A stretch of 64,000 nt of DNA from Arthrobacter sp. zg-Y844 (GTDB taxonomy: Bacteria; Actinomycetota; Actinomycetes; Actinomycetales; Micrococcaceae): NCBI RefSeq assembly GCF_024385465.1, contig NZ_JANFLS010000001.1:992001-1056000 (forward strand). The letters are read 5' to 3'. The translations under genes were made by a program, and so were the position numbers. Below, one piece after another: positions 37,843-46,418 of the stretch. The first letter of the stretch is position 1. Each line of letters begins with the position of its first letter. Under the pieces are notes generated by a model. That model was not told where the DNA came from. It worked only from the letters and a program-made list of their open reading frames with translations, and did not search any database.

Positions 37843-38982
37843 CTAGGAAACGCGTGGGCCTTTTGTATAAGTCGCACATAACGCCAGGAACCGCGTGTTT
37901 GCTTCCTCTTCGCCGATGGTCACTCGCATACCTTCGTTACCGAAGGCCCTGACAGCCAGCGCCTGCTGCCCCGCCAGTGCTGCAAACTCGGGGGTATTTT
38001 CGCCCAGGGCCAGCCATACAAAGTTCCCCTGCGCAGCAGGAATGGACCAGCCCAGCGCCTGCAGCCCTTCCACCACCCGGGTCCGTTCAGCAACGAGTCC
38101 TTGTATTCTCTCCACAATTTGGTCGTGGTGCCGGAGGGAGGCCACGGCCGCCTGTTCGGCGATGGTGGACACGGCAAACGGGACAGCCGCCACCCGGAGG
38201 TGCTGGGTGATCGGCGCGTGCGCAATGGAGTAGCCCACGCGCAGTCCGGCCAGTCCAGCACCCTTGGAGAAGGTCCTCAGCACCACCACATTGGGGTGCC
38301 TGCGGTACATTTCGACGCCGTTGACGGCGTCCTCGTCCCGGACAAAATCCTCATACGCTTCATCGATGACCACAATGATGTGGGTGGGGATCCGCCGGAG
38401 GAAGTCCTCCACCTGTGCTGTCGTCAGGACCGGGCCGGTCGGGTTGTTGGGGGTGCACAGCAGAATCACTTTGGTCCGGTCAGTGACCGCTTCGGCCATG
38501 GCTGCCAGGTTATGGGTGCCGTCGGAGTTCAGTGGCACCTGGACGCTCCGGGCGCCCGCCAGGCCGACGCTGATGGGGTAGGCCTCGAAGGAACGCCAGG
38601 GGTAGATAACCTCGTCTGCTGCTCCGTCCGTGTTCTGTCCGGCAAAGGTGGCGAGCAGCTGATTCAGTGCTCCCAGGCTGCCGCCGCCGGTAACGATGTC
38701 TTCCGCAGGAACGTCCAGGAAGGTGGAGAGTTCATTGCGCAGGGCAGTGGAAAGCGGATCCGGATACCGGTTTACCGTCGCGGCAGCGTTTATCGCATCC
38801 AGCACGGCGGGCAGCGGCGGGAACGGGTTCTCATTGGAAGAGAGTTTGTAGCTCTGCAGCCCTTCTACAACCACCGGCGGCTTGCCGGCGGCGTATTGGG
38901 GCAGCATCCCGATAACGGGCCGTGGGGCGACGCCGGGTGCGGGAACTTCAACTGCGTCGGTGTCATTCTCGGTAGTGGTCAT
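37843..38982 (-). CDS. hisC: histidinol-phosphate/aromatic aminotransferase
   Basis: 379 aa, fold type I PLP enzyme of the HisC/Pat group. YKLSSNENPFPPLPAVLDAI is the substrate region. CTPNNPTGPVLTTAQVEDFL follows, and the PLP lysine lies in LRTFSKGAGLAGLRVGYSIA near residue 238. The start is ATG 38982; TACTGT ends 7 nt before it, which suggests a leaderless transcript. It lies directly upstream of the 2-oxo acid dehydrogenase operon, not in a his operon, so a catabolic or aromatic (phenylalanine) aminotransferase role is as likely as histidine synthesis. Confidence 0.85.
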   Translation of the reverse strand: MTTTENDTDAVEVPAPGVAPRPVIGMLPQYAAGKPPVVVEGLQSYKLSSNENPFPPLPAVLDAINAAATVNRYPDPLSTALRNELSTFLDVPAEDIVTGGGSLGALNQLLATFAGQNTDGAADEVIYPWRSFEAYPISVGLAGARSVQVPLNSDGTHNLAAMAEAVTDRTKVILLCTPNNPTGPVLTTAQVEDFLRRIPTHIIVVIDEAYEDFVRDEDAVNGVEMYRRHPNVVVLRTFSKGAGLAGLRVGYSIAHAPITQHLRVAAVPFAVSTIAEQAAVASLRHHDQIVERIQGLVAERTRVVEGLQALGWSIPAAQGNFVWLALGENTPEFAALAGQQALAVRAFGNEGMRVTIGEEEANTRFLALCATYTKGPRVS

Positions 38983-39023
38983 GGCGTTAACAGTAATGGT
39001 CCGTTTTCTGCCAGCATGGGGGC

Positions 39024-39455
39024 ATGTTCTCTCTGTTGCTGCGGATAGTCCTGAACGCCGTTGCCCTCTGGGTGGCCGGCTGGCTTTTACCGGGCCTCAC
39101 GGTGAGCGCGCCGACCGGCAGCCTCAGCGGTGATCCGGTGATCGATACGGTGCTCGCTTATCTTTTTGTGGGCCTGATTTTCGGCGTGGTGAACGCCCTG
39201 GTCCGTCCCATCGCGCAGGGACTGACCTTGCCGTTGGCCATCCTGACCCTGGGGTTGTTCCGGATAGTCATCAATGCCGCCATGCTAGAGCTCACCGCCT
39301 GGCTCAGCAGCTACACTCCCATCCGCTTCGAGGTCGATTCCTTCTTCTGGACCGCCGTTCTGGGCGCTGTTGTCATCAGCCTTGTGTCGCTGGTCCTGGA
39401 TACGGTCACCGGCAGGCGGAGCCGGAACCGGAGTTACAGCCGGAGCCGCAACTAG
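39024..39455 (+). CDS. phage holin family 4 (Phage_holin_4_2) membrane protein
   Basis: 143 aa with four predicted membrane helices: near residues 4-23, 44-66 (LAYLFVGLIFGVVNALVRPI), 69-92 and 108-127. NALVRPI and LPLAILTLGLF are the Pfam holin-4-like signature. Despite the name these are chromosomal proteins of unknown role, and no phage genes adjoin. The tail is basic and Arg/Ser-rich (RRSRNRSYSRSRN). ATG 39024 has no proper ribosome site, which suggests leaderless translation. It is divergent from the hisC-like gene. Confidence 0.85.
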   Translation: MFSLLLRIVLNAVALWVAGWLLPGLTVSAPTGSLSGDPVIDTVLAYLFVGLIFGVVNALVRPIAQGLTLPLAILTLGLFRIVINAAMLELTAWLSSYTPIRFEVDSFFWTAVLGAVVISLVSLVLDTVTGRRSRNRSYSRSRN

Positions 39456-39500
39456 CCCCCAGCTGAAGCGGGAGGCGAACCGCTTCGATCTTCCGGAAAG

Positions 39501-40847
39501 CTAGGGTCCGACGGGCGGCCGGTAGTCCTTCCTCGGCCCCGGCGAAGGCCTCGGCACAACCCTCACTTCCCGCTGCGGCAGTTCTTCCCGGGAGAGACGG
39601 TACAAGTGCCTGGTTGCAACGCTTCCGGCCGCAACGGCGGCGCCGAGGGATGCCACAGAGGCCCGCAGCGACGCATCATCACTGGCGTCTGCGAGCGCGG
39701 CACCCCGACGGTAATTGTCCAGCCGGTGCCCGGGACCCAAACCGGCGTCCTCCCCAACCGGTGTGGCCACCGGATTTGTCAGGGTCATGGTGACCCGGTC
39801 CGGTGTATCAGGATTGGCGATGCCGTCGATCCCGGGCACCCAGTCCTGCACATGCTCGAGGTGCAGTGCGGGGACGCCCGGGGGCAGGTCGGCGGCTCCG
39901 GTGTGGCTGCCGGCGGTCAGCAGGTACGCCACGTTGTAGTCGCTTTCCTCGGCCAGGTATGCGGCAACGCGGATGGCATGGTCCCCGCCCTGGCTGTAAC
40001 CGGAAAGGATGACGGCATCCTCCGCTTCCGCCCCGGCCAGCCGCAAGGCCTCCCGCACTCCCGCCGTAACGTACGAACTGTCTTTCAGCGAAGGTTCGAA
40101 GACACCCATGGCATCGAACGGGTTCTCGCTTCCGGGGGAAATGCCGGAGCTCTGCGTGCCGGGAAGGGTGACAACAAACGTCTTCTTTCCGTCGCTCCCC
40201 GTGACCGGCAGGACTTCGATCACGCCTGGCCTGTTTTCCCGCAACAGTACCTTCGACCGCTCCAGCAGCCCGGCAGCAGTTCCGTCCAGGCGTACGCGGC
40301 TTTGTTCGCCGGGCAGCTCCGATACCTCCACCGGCCGCAGCTTCCCCCTCCCGGCGCCGTAAAGCAGGAGCAAAGCAGCGTTCATCAAGGTTTCGGAGGC
40401 CGGATCGGCAAGGCCCGTCTCTGACTGCCGCAGGGTTGGGAACCACCACTCAGCCCGCGGATAGGAGCCGCGGACGAACCAGGGGTTCACCGGGAACAGG
40501 CCGATGGACGGCGTCCGTTCCTTGATCCGGCCTTCCGCTTCCGCATAGGCACGGGCACTCCCGCGCACCCCGCCCGTAAGGGCATCGACGGCGGCAGCGG
40601 AGGTTTTTAGGGTGTGGGCCGCCTCCTGCATCCGCAACCGCACGCGGTCAGCCGGCGCCGAACCGCCGCCAACGGCCCCGACCTCCAGCCAAAGCTCCGT
40701 CACCCTCTGCCCGAGCAGCCGCACGCGGTCCGCGGTCGACTCCAACCTGCCCGCAACCCGGACCAGGTCCTCGTACTGGACCAGGAGACCTGCGGCCCCG
40801 CCCCGCACCTCGTACATCGGCCGGTCGCAGGTTCCTATCTCCGCCAT
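39501..40847 (-). CDS. alpha/beta hydrolase with WXG100-like helical N-terminal domain
   Basis: 448 aa. The N-terminal ~110 residues are helical and WXG/LXG-like (YEDLVRVAGRLESTADRVRL, then SAAAVDALTGGVRGSARAYA). The C-terminal half has the nucleophile elbow VILSGYSQGGDHAIRVAAYL, Ser near residue 284, and a conserved Asp/His region. No signal peptide is seen. GGGGAG is 7 nt before ATG 40847, which follows the small WXG-like gene by 2 nt. This order, small WXG-like protein then large protein with a matching N-domain, is that of type VII secretion substrates. It may be an exported lipase or peptidase, but no ESX genes are in view. Confidence 0.72.
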   Translation of the reverse strand: MAEIGTCDRPMYEVRGGAAGLLVQYEDLVRVAGRLESTADRVRLLGQRVTELWLEVGAVGGGSAPADRVRLRMQEAAHTLKTSAAAVDALTGGVRGSARAYAEAEGRIKERTPSIGLFPVNPWFVRGSYPRAEWWFPTLRQSETGLADPASETLMNAALLLLYGAGRGKLRPVEVSELPGEQSRVRLDGTAAGLLERSKVLLRENRPGVIEVLPVTGSDGKKTFVVTLPGTQSSGISPGSENPFDAMGVFEPSLKDSSYVTAGVREALRLAGAEAEDAVILSGYSQGGDHAIRVAAYLAEESDYNVAYLLTAGSHTGAADLPPGVPALHLEHVQDWVPGIDGIANPDTPDRVTMTLTNPVATPVGEDAGLGPGHRLDNYRRGAALADASDDASLRASVASLGAAVAAGSVATRHLYRLSREELPQREVRVVPRPSPGPRKDYRPPVGP

Positions 40848-40849
40848 TG

Positions 40850-41101
40850 TCAGCTCCCCGCAGCCAACATGAGCGGATCCTGCTGCAGCTCGCCCGCGGA
40901 GAACCGCAGCTGCAGCGAAACGTCGGGAAACCGCTGCGCTATGGCAAGGAGCTCCTGCCGGAACGCGTCTGCCGCGGGAGACTCCCACTGGACAACTGCG
41001 GCGGCGGCAACCTCATGCTCCAGTTCGTCGGTTTCTACAGCGAACGCCAAAAGCAACCGTTCCGTCTCCGCCGCGTACGCTGCAGCAGCCATTTGGTTCA
41101 T
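40850..41101 (-). CDS. WXG100-like small protein
   Basis: 83 aa, helical. The motif VQWESPAADAFRQELLAIAQ near residues 43-62 resembles the W-x-S-x-A-A-x-x-F turn of WXG100/ESAT-6-like proteins. The start is ATG 41101 (MNQMAAAAYA), with GGGAGG 6 nt upstream. Its stop is 2 nt before the hydrolase start, so the two are co-translated and may form a heterodimer. Size and lack of signal peptide fit a type VII secretion partner. Confidence 0.68.
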   Translation of the reverse strand: MNQMAAAAYAAETERLLLAFAVETDELEHEVAAAAVVQWESPAADAFRQELLAIAQRFPDVSLQLRFSAGELQQDPLMLAAGS

Positions 41102-41400
41102 CGTTTCCTCCCTCGGGTGACGGATTGTCCACATCTCGAATGAACCGGCCCAGGCCTTCCGGGTGCAGGGCCGGGTCAGGAGGGGTCGGGACCAGGACCG
41201 CTCAAGAACGACGCCGGTCCGTCAAGGGTGCCGTGCATGTCACCGGACCGCGGGTTCCGCACGCCTCCGGTGGAAACAACCGGGACCTGTGCACGGTGAT
41301 GCCCGGGTGTCGAGGGAAAGTGTGCCGACCCAGGGCAAAACCGCAGAGCAGCGATGAGTCACACACCAACAGCGCTGCGCCGGCATGAAAGAATTGCCGC
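41102..41400. other. 299-bp intergenic region before purB
   Basis: This divergent region must carry the promoters of the WXG-like gene and purB. I see no clear promoter hexamers, palindrome or small gene; short frames here have no ribosome sites. Confidence 0.4.
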
Positions 41401-42816
41401 ATGGCCGCATCCGAACCCCGTGTCTCCCTCGCCTCCGTATCCCCCGCTATCGCCCTGGGCCCGCTGGACGGCCGCTACCGCAGCGCCACCGCGCCGCTGG
41501 TGGACTACCTGTCCGAAGCCGCACTTAACCGGGACCGGACCCATGTGGAGGTGGAATGGCTGATTCACCTGACCTCCAACGCCGTCCTGCCGGGCACCGC
41601 GCCGCTTACGGAAGACCAGCAGAACCAGCTGCGGGAAATCGTGACGGGCTTCGACGGCAACTCCGTGGCCGAGCTGGGCGAAATTGAAAAGCGCACCGTG
41701 CACGACGTCAAGGCCGTCGAGTACTACATTGCCGACAGGCTTCCGGCCCTCGGTCTCGAGAATCTGAAGAGCCTCGTGCACTTCGGCTGCACATCCGAAG
41801 ACATCAACAACCTTTCCTACGCGCTCGGCATCAAGGGCGCCGTCGAAAACGTCTGGCTGCCGGCCGCGCAGGACCTGGTGGACCAGATTGCCGGGATGGC
41901 GGAGGACACCCGCACCGTGCCCATGCTGTCCCGGACGCACGGACAGCCGGCCACCCCCACCACTTTGGGCAAGGAACTGGCCGTCACCGTCTACCGCCTC
42001 ACCCGCCAGCTGCGTCGGATCCGCAACACTGAGTTCCTGGGCAAGATCAACGGCGCCACCGGAACGTACGCGGCCCACTACGCCGCGGCTCCGCAGACAG
42101 ACTGGCAGCAGGTGGCGCGCAGCTTCGTGGAAGGCCTGGGCCTGGCCTGGAACCCGCTGACCACGCAGATCGAATCCCACGACTGGCAGGCAGAGCTCTA
42201 CGCAGACATCGCCCGCTTCAACCGCATCCTGCACAACTTCTGCACGGATGTCTGGAGCTACATCTCCATTGGCTACTTCGCGCAGGTCCCCGTGGAAGGC
42301 GCCACCGGCTCCTCCACCATGCCGCACAAGGTGAATCCGATCCGCTTTGAGAACGCCGAAGCAAACCTGGAAATCTCCAACGGACTGCTGGACACCCTGG
42401 CTTCCACCCTGGTCACCTCCCGCTGGCAGCGCGACCTCACCGACTCCTCCTCGCAGCGCAACATCGGTGTGGCCTTCGGACACTCGGTGCTGGCAATTTC
42501 CAACGTCGCCAAGGGACTCCAGCGGCTGCACGTCGCCGAAGAGGTCCTGGCCGTTGACCTGGACTCCAACTGGGAGGTGCTCGGGGAAGCCATCCAGATG
42601 GTGATGCGCGCCGAAGCCGTGGCCGGCGTTGAGGGCATGGAAAACCCCTACGAACGACTCAAGGACCTCACCCGCGGCCACCGCGTGGACGCCGAGCGGA
42701 TGAAGGAATTCATTGCCGGGCTTGGCCTTCCCGCCGAGGCGGAAGCCCGCCTGCAGGCCCTCACCCCCGCCAAGTACACGGGCATCGCGGACACCCTGGT
42801 GGACCACCTCAAATAG
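41401..42816 (+). CDS. purB: adenylosuccinate lyase
   Basis: 471 aa. It cleaves SAICAR and adenylosuccinate in purine synthesis. ALGPLDGRYRSATAPLVDYL opens the protein, followed by LVHFGCTSEDINNLSYAL, MLSRTHGQPATPTTLGKEL, and the fumarase/lyase signature GSSTMPHKVNPIRFENAEAN near residue 305. It follows the E. coli PurB branch rather than the shorter B. subtilis form. ATG 41401 has no strong ribosome site. A strong hairpin terminator follows. Confidence 0.95.
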   Translation: MAASEPRVSLASVSPAIALGPLDGRYRSATAPLVDYLSEAALNRDRTHVEVEWLIHLTSNAVLPGTAPLTEDQQNQLREIVTGFDGNSVAELGEIEKRTVHDVKAVEYYIADRLPALGLENLKSLVHFGCTSEDINNLSYALGIKGAVENVWLPAAQDLVDQIAGMAEDTRTVPMLSRTHGQPATPTTLGKELAVTVYRLTRQLRRIRNTEFLGKINGATGTYAAHYAAAPQTDWQQVARSFVEGLGLAWNPLTTQIESHDWQAELYADIARFNRILHNFCTDVWSYISIGYFAQVPVEGATGSSTMPHKVNPIRFENAEANLEISNGLLDTLASTLVTSRWQRDLTDSSSQRNIGVAFGHSVLAISNVAKGLQRLHVAEEVLAVDLDSNWEVLGEAIQMVMRAEAVAGVEGMENPYERLKDLTRGHRVDAERMKEFIAGLGLPAEAEARLQALTPAKYTGIADTLVDHLK

Positions 42817-42834
42817 GCTGCCCGCTTAAGCCAA

Positions 42835-42886
42835 AACGACGACGGCGGGAGCCGGGCTCGCAGCCCGGCCTCCCGCCGTCGTCGTT
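42835..42886. terminator. bidirectional terminator between purB and rlmN
   Basis: A long hairpin: 24-bp stem (42835-42858 with 42862-42886, one bulged C) and a 3-nt loop. It starts and ends with AAC/GTT and lies between the convergent purB and rlmN genes. Confidence 0.85.
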
Positions 42887-42904
42887 AAGTGGTTGTTCCC
42901 GGTG

Positions 42905-44161
42905 CTAGTCCGCCGCGGCGAGCTGGCCGCAGGCGCCGTCGATTTCCTTGCCGCGGGTGTCGCGGATGGTGGTGGGGATGCCGGCGTCGATCAGGTGGTT
43001 GATGAACTCCTGCATGACCTCGGGCTCCGGCGACGTCCAGATGGAACCGGGCGTGGGGTTCAGCGGAATGGGGTTCACGTGCACCCAGCCGCGGCCGCGG
43101 GCATTGAGCTTCTTGGCCAGCAGGTCCGCACGCCAGGCGTGGTCGTTCATGTCCTTGATCAGCGCGTACTCGATGGAGACGCGGCGGCCGGTGACGCGGT
43201 AGTAGTTGTACGCGGCGTCCAGGGCCTCGTCCACCTTCCACCGGCTGTTGACCGGGATCAGCTCGTCGCGCAGTTCGTCGTCCGGGGCGTGCAGGCTCAG
43301 TGCGAAGGTCACCGGGATGTTCTCCTCGGCAAGCTTCTTGATGGCCGGCACCAGGCCCACGGTGGAGACGGTGATGTTGCGGGCGCTCATGCCCAGGCCT
43401 TCGGGAACCTCGGCGGCCATCCGGTGGACGGCGTTCATCACGCGCTTGTAGTTGGCCAGCGGCTCGCCCATGCCCATAAAGACAATGTTGGTGACGCGCT
43501 CGGCATCGTGGCCGCCGTCGCGGCGCTTGCCGCCGAGGCCGCCTTCCTTGATCACGCGGTTTGCCTGGACAATCTGGTCCAGGATTTCCGCGGTGGACAT
43601 GTTGCGGGTCAGGCCGGCCTGGCCGGTGGCGCAGAACGGGCAGTTCATGCCGCAGCCGCACTGGCTGGAGACACATAGGGTGATGCGGCCGGGGTAGCGC
43701 ATCAGCACGGACTCGACGAGGGAGCCGTCGAAGAGGCGCCAGAGGAACTTGATCGTGTCGCCGTTGTCGGTGGTCAGGCGCTTGATCTCGGTGAGCAGCG
43801 TGGGGAACATTTCGCCCACCAGCTCGTCACGGCGTTCCTTCGGCAGGTCGCTCATGGCTTCGGGGTCGGTGGTGTAGTGCTGGAAGTAGTGCACCGACAG
43901 CTGCTTCGCGCGGAACGCAGGCAGGCCCAGGGACTTCAGCTTCTCCTGGCGTTCGGCCAGCGTCATATCGGCCAGATGCGCCGGCGGCTGGGACACGCGC
44001 GGCGACTTGAACTGCAGCAGCGGGCGGCCGTCGGGCTCCTTGGCCTGTTCCCAACCCTCCGTGGCGGGGCGGACCTGCAGTCCGGTGGCGGTGGGAAGCG
44101 CGCGGGCGGTGCGCTGCTTTTTGGCGGTGTTTTTCTCGGGGGAAGAATCGACAGTTGACAT
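42905..44161 (-). CDS. rlmN: 23S rRNA (adenine-2503-C2) methyltransferase, radical SAM
   Basis: 418 aa. It methylates A2503 of 23S rRNA and A37 of some tRNAs. The radical-SAM cysteines are in CGMNCPFCATGQAGLTRNMS near residue 165-175. FMGMGEPLANYKRVMNAV, SARNITVSTVGLVPAIKK and ALSLHAPDDELRDELIPVN are RlmN signatures. The start is ATG 44161 (MSTVDSS); earlier frame sequence is unrelated. AATAGT just before it suggests a leaderless transcript. Length is slightly above the family norm because of an N-terminal tail of about 50 residues. Confidence 0.95.
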   Translation of the reverse strand: MSTVDSSPEKNTAKKQRTARALPTATGLQVRPATEGWEQAKEPDGRPLLQFKSPRVSQPPAHLADMTLAERQEKLKSLGLPAFRAKQLSVHYFQHYTTDPEAMSDLPKERRDELVGEMFPTLLTEIKRLTTDNGDTIKFLWRLFDGSLVESVLMRYPGRITLCVSSQCGCGMNCPFCATGQAGLTRNMSTAEILDQIVQANRVIKEGGLGGKRRDGGHDAERVTNIVFMGMGEPLANYKRVMNAVHRMAAEVPEGLGMSARNITVSTVGLVPAIKKLAEENIPVTFALSLHAPDDELRDELIPVNSRWKVDEALDAAYNYYRVTGRRVSIEYALIKDMNDHAWRADLLAKKLNARGRGWVHVNPIPLNPTPGSIWTSPEPEVMQEFINHLIDAGIPTTIRDTRGKEIDGACGQLAAAD

Positions 44162-44287
44162 CGCTACTATTCTCGCACGGTTCGCATATCCGGAACATTC
44201 CTTTTGCCGGGACGGCACACTGCCGAAACACGGGTGAAACCGCGGGCTCCTAGCGTGGGAAGCACTACCCCTGACGCTGGAGGCAGC

Positions 44288-44812
44288 ATGTCGGATTTGC
44301 GACCCTTTTCCGGATTCCGTCCCTACTCCACCCCGCACCTGCGGATCCGCGAAGTGCCGTGGAGCAACCCCGTAGGCGCTGACCTGCGCGAAGCCCAGCA
44401 GGCAGAACTGGACGCCCGCTATGGCACTGCGGAACACGACCCCAATCCGCCGCGCGCGTCCGATTCCGCAGTCTTCCTCATCGCCTACGAGCGCAGTACG
44501 GGCCAGCCGCTGGGCTGCGGGGGGCTTCGGCGGCTGGATACCACTACGGCGGAGATCAAGCGGGTGTATGTCCTGCCGTATGCCCGCGGTTCAGGAGTGG
44601 CGACGGCGGTCCTCGGGGCGTTGGAGGCACGAGCGAAGCAGATGGGATTCGCTGTCCTTACGGCAGAAGCAGGCTCCGCCCAGCCGGACGGCCACCGCTT
44701 TTACGAGAACGCCGGCTACCGGGTGGTGCCGAACTTCGGCCCGTATATCGCCTCCGATGGGTCAACCTGCTACTCCAAGACCATCGGCGCCGCGCTGGAG
44801 CACCGGTTCTAG
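44288..44812 (+). CDS. GNAT family N-acetyltransferase
   Basis: 174 aa. The acetyl-CoA site motif is VYVLPYARGSGVATAVLGAL, and FYENAGYRVVPNFGPYIASD closes the fold. GCGGLRRLDTTTAEIKRVYV fits motif A strand order. GGAGG is 6 nt before ATG 44288. The substrate is unknown. It is divergent from rlmN. Confidence 0.85.
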   Translation: MSDLRPFSGFRPYSTPHLRIREVPWSNPVGADLREAQQAELDARYGTAEHDPNPPRASDSAVFLIAYERSTGQPLGCGGLRRLDTTTAEIKRVYVLPYARGSGVATAVLGALEARAKQMGFAVLTAEAGSAQPDGHRFYENAGYRVVPNFGPYIASDGSTCYSKTIGAALEHRF

Positions 44813-44851
44813 GCGTCCGGCGCCCGCTGCGAGCGCCGGACGAGCCGCAGC

Positions 44852-45334
44852 CTAGTAGTCGATCCGCTCCGACGCCGCGGTCCAGGCATTGAACGGAGCC
44901 ATTGAGGGGGTGCCCTCCACACCCCGCTGGGTGACCTGCATGGAGCGCTGCTCCAGCGGCGTTTCAAAGAATTCGTAGAAGGCGGCGTCGTCGAAACCTG
45001 CGCTGGCGGCGTCGTGCCGGTCCGCGGCAAAAACCACGCGGTCCACACGGGCCCAGAGCGAGGACGCCAGGCACATGGGGCAGGGTTCGCAGCTGGTGTA
45101 GAGCACCGCACCCGTGAGGTCGAAGGTGCCCAGGGTGGCGCACGCGTTGCGGATGGCCGTGACTTCGGCATGTGCGGTGGGATCGTTGTTCGCGGTCACC
45201 CGGTTCACGCCCTCAAACGCCGCGCCTTCGGCGGTGACGACGACGGCACCGAACGGTCCGCCGTCGTTGGCCACATTCTCCGTGGCAAGGCGAATGGCCT
45301 GGGCCAGGTAAATATCGTCCGAAGTGCTGCTCAT
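44852..45334 (-). CDS. nucleoside/guanine deaminase, zinc-dependent CDA superfamily
   Basis: 160 aa. The zinc site is H55-A56-E57 in PTAHAEVTAIRNACATLGTF and C85/C88 in TSCEPCPMCLASSLWARV. FFETPLEQRSMQV with a C-terminal aromatic segment resembles bacterial guanine deaminase (GuaD-type) more than tRNA adenosine deaminase. ATG 45334 has GGGAGAAG just upstream. It acts in purine salvage. The gene converges with the GNAT gene. Confidence 0.85.
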   Translation of the reverse strand: MSSTSDDIYLAQAIRLATENVANDGGPFGAVVVTAEGAAFEGVNRVTANNDPTAHAEVTAIRNACATLGTFDLTGAVLYTSCEPCPMCLASSLWARVDRVVFAADRHDAASAGFDDAAFYEFFETPLEQRSMQVTQRGVEGTPSMAPFNAWTAASERIDY

Positions 45335-45441
45335 GGCTTCTCCCTTGGTCCGGTTGTGCCAGGTAGATAGCCGGAAGTGTCCGGCCCGCCTTCGCAGCAG
45401 TGAGACTAGCAGTTATTGGGACAAGGGGAATATGGGCTGCG

Positions 45442-45921
45442 TCATGATGCGAAATTGTTTCCTGCCTTGCCGCGGGCCTCGCGCTCCCAGCGGGAGCCGG
45501 GTCCCTCCAGTGCTGCCTGATCGCCGGGGTTGAAGATCCCGCACCGTTCCCGGGACAGGCATCCGCATCCGATGCAGCCGTCAAGGGACGCCTGCAACGC
45601 CTGAAGTACGCGGATTCTTCCGGCGACCATCCGTGACCAGTCGGCGCTCATGGCAGCCCACTCGCTCTTCGTGGGCGCCCGGTCCGGGGGTAGCCCGCCC
45701 AGGGCAACACCCACTTCCTCGAGCGACAGACCGATACGACGGCCTGCGGAAATGACAGCCAGCCGGCGCAGGACGTGGCGCGGGAACTGTCTCTGATTGC
45801 TGCTGGTGCGGTAGGAAACGATTAATCCGCGCTCTTCGTAGTAGCGGACGGCAGGCACCGAAATACCGGCGCGCTCCGCCACCTCGCCGATAGCCAGTAA
45901 TTGGCGTGGTGGTTGGTTCAC
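45442..45921 (-). CDS. soxR: redox-sensing regulator SoxR ([2Fe-2S], MerR family)
   Basis: 159 aa. The MerR HTH is AIGEVAERAGISVPAVRYYE, and the [2Fe-2S] motif C116-x2-C119-x-C121-x5-C127 (CIGCGCLSRERC) is intact. Oxidation of the cluster by redox-cycling compounds or superoxide activates transcription. The start is probably GTG 45921 (VNQPPRQ); a frame further back is less likely. A SoxR-type site lies about 50 bp upstream, so it may also control itself. The rightward promoter there serves the 52-aa gene. Confidence 0.93.
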   Translation of the reverse strand: MNQPPRQLLAIGEVAERAGISVPAVRYYEERGLIVSYRTSSNQRQFPRHVLRRLAVISAGRRIGLSLEEVGVALGGLPPDRAPTKSEWAAMSADWSRMVAGRIRVLQALQASLDGCIGCGCLSRERCGIFNPGDQAALEGPGSRWEREARGKAGNNFAS

Positions 45922-45972
45922 TCGTCCAGTGTTGCGCACGCTGCCGGGCAACCGAAGAACTGTGACGGGGAT

Positions 45973-46003
45973 TTGACCTCAAGTGCACTTGAGCACGTTT
46001 GCT
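45973..46003 (+). promoter_or_regulatory. SoxR box within a 19-bp-spaced promoter
   Basis: CTCAAGTGCACTTGAG (45978-45993) is a perfect 16-bp palindrome close to the enterobacterial SoxR consensus CCTCAAGTTAACTTGAGG. TTGACC (45973-45978) and TTTGCT (45998-46003) flank it with exactly 19 nt between, the over-long spacing that SoxR corrects. It points right, toward the 52-aa and VOC genes. Confidence 0.85.
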
Positions 46004-46048
46004 GTAGCCCTAAGCTCCCGAAGGGGGAGCCACAAGGGAGGCATCGCC

Positions 46049-46207
46049 ATGAATCGCAGACAGGCCAAGAAGAACCGCCGCAGTCTTCCCGGACTCGAGT
46101 CCGATCCCCGGCAGACTCCGCAGGGAAGGCCTCGAGATCAGCGTTCTGCAGACCTGCTGGCGAGGGTACTGTCCGAGAGCGGACACTTGCTCTTCCCTTT
46201 CCACTGA
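46049..46207 (+). CDS. 52-aa basic protein behind the SoxR promoter
   Basis: It starts MNRRQAKKNRRSLPG and is Arg/Lys-rich at the front, with a helical end (RSADLLARVLSESGHLLFPF). GGGAGG lies 7 nt before ATG 46049, and the gene begins about 45 nt after the predicted SoxR-dependent start site. No family is recognised. Position argues it is a real redox-induced gene; it may be a nucleic-acid-binding small protein, but that is only a composition-based guess. Confidence 0.55.
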   Translation: MNRRQAKKNRRSLPGLESDPRQTPQGRPRDQRSADLLARVLSESGHLLFPFH

Positions 46208-46418
46208 GACCGGAGGAGGTTTCCTTTCTAAAGTGAATCGTGGCCTTGACAGCCCGTCGTGGGCGGAGCCATGGTTCCGCTGCCGATCGTTCCGGGTACC
46301 CGTTGTCAGCAGGGGCGGGCAGTGGGATTGTGAATGAACAGCGCACTGCCCGAACGCACCTCCACCGTGGGTTCTCCGCCGCGAAGGGCACCCGCGGGCT
46401 TCGAAGGAAGGACCAGAC

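Noticed and set aside
39024-39455. Possible prophage remnant because of the holin-4 name
   Set aside because: This Pfam family is mostly chromosomal, and no phage, integrase or lysin genes adjoin.
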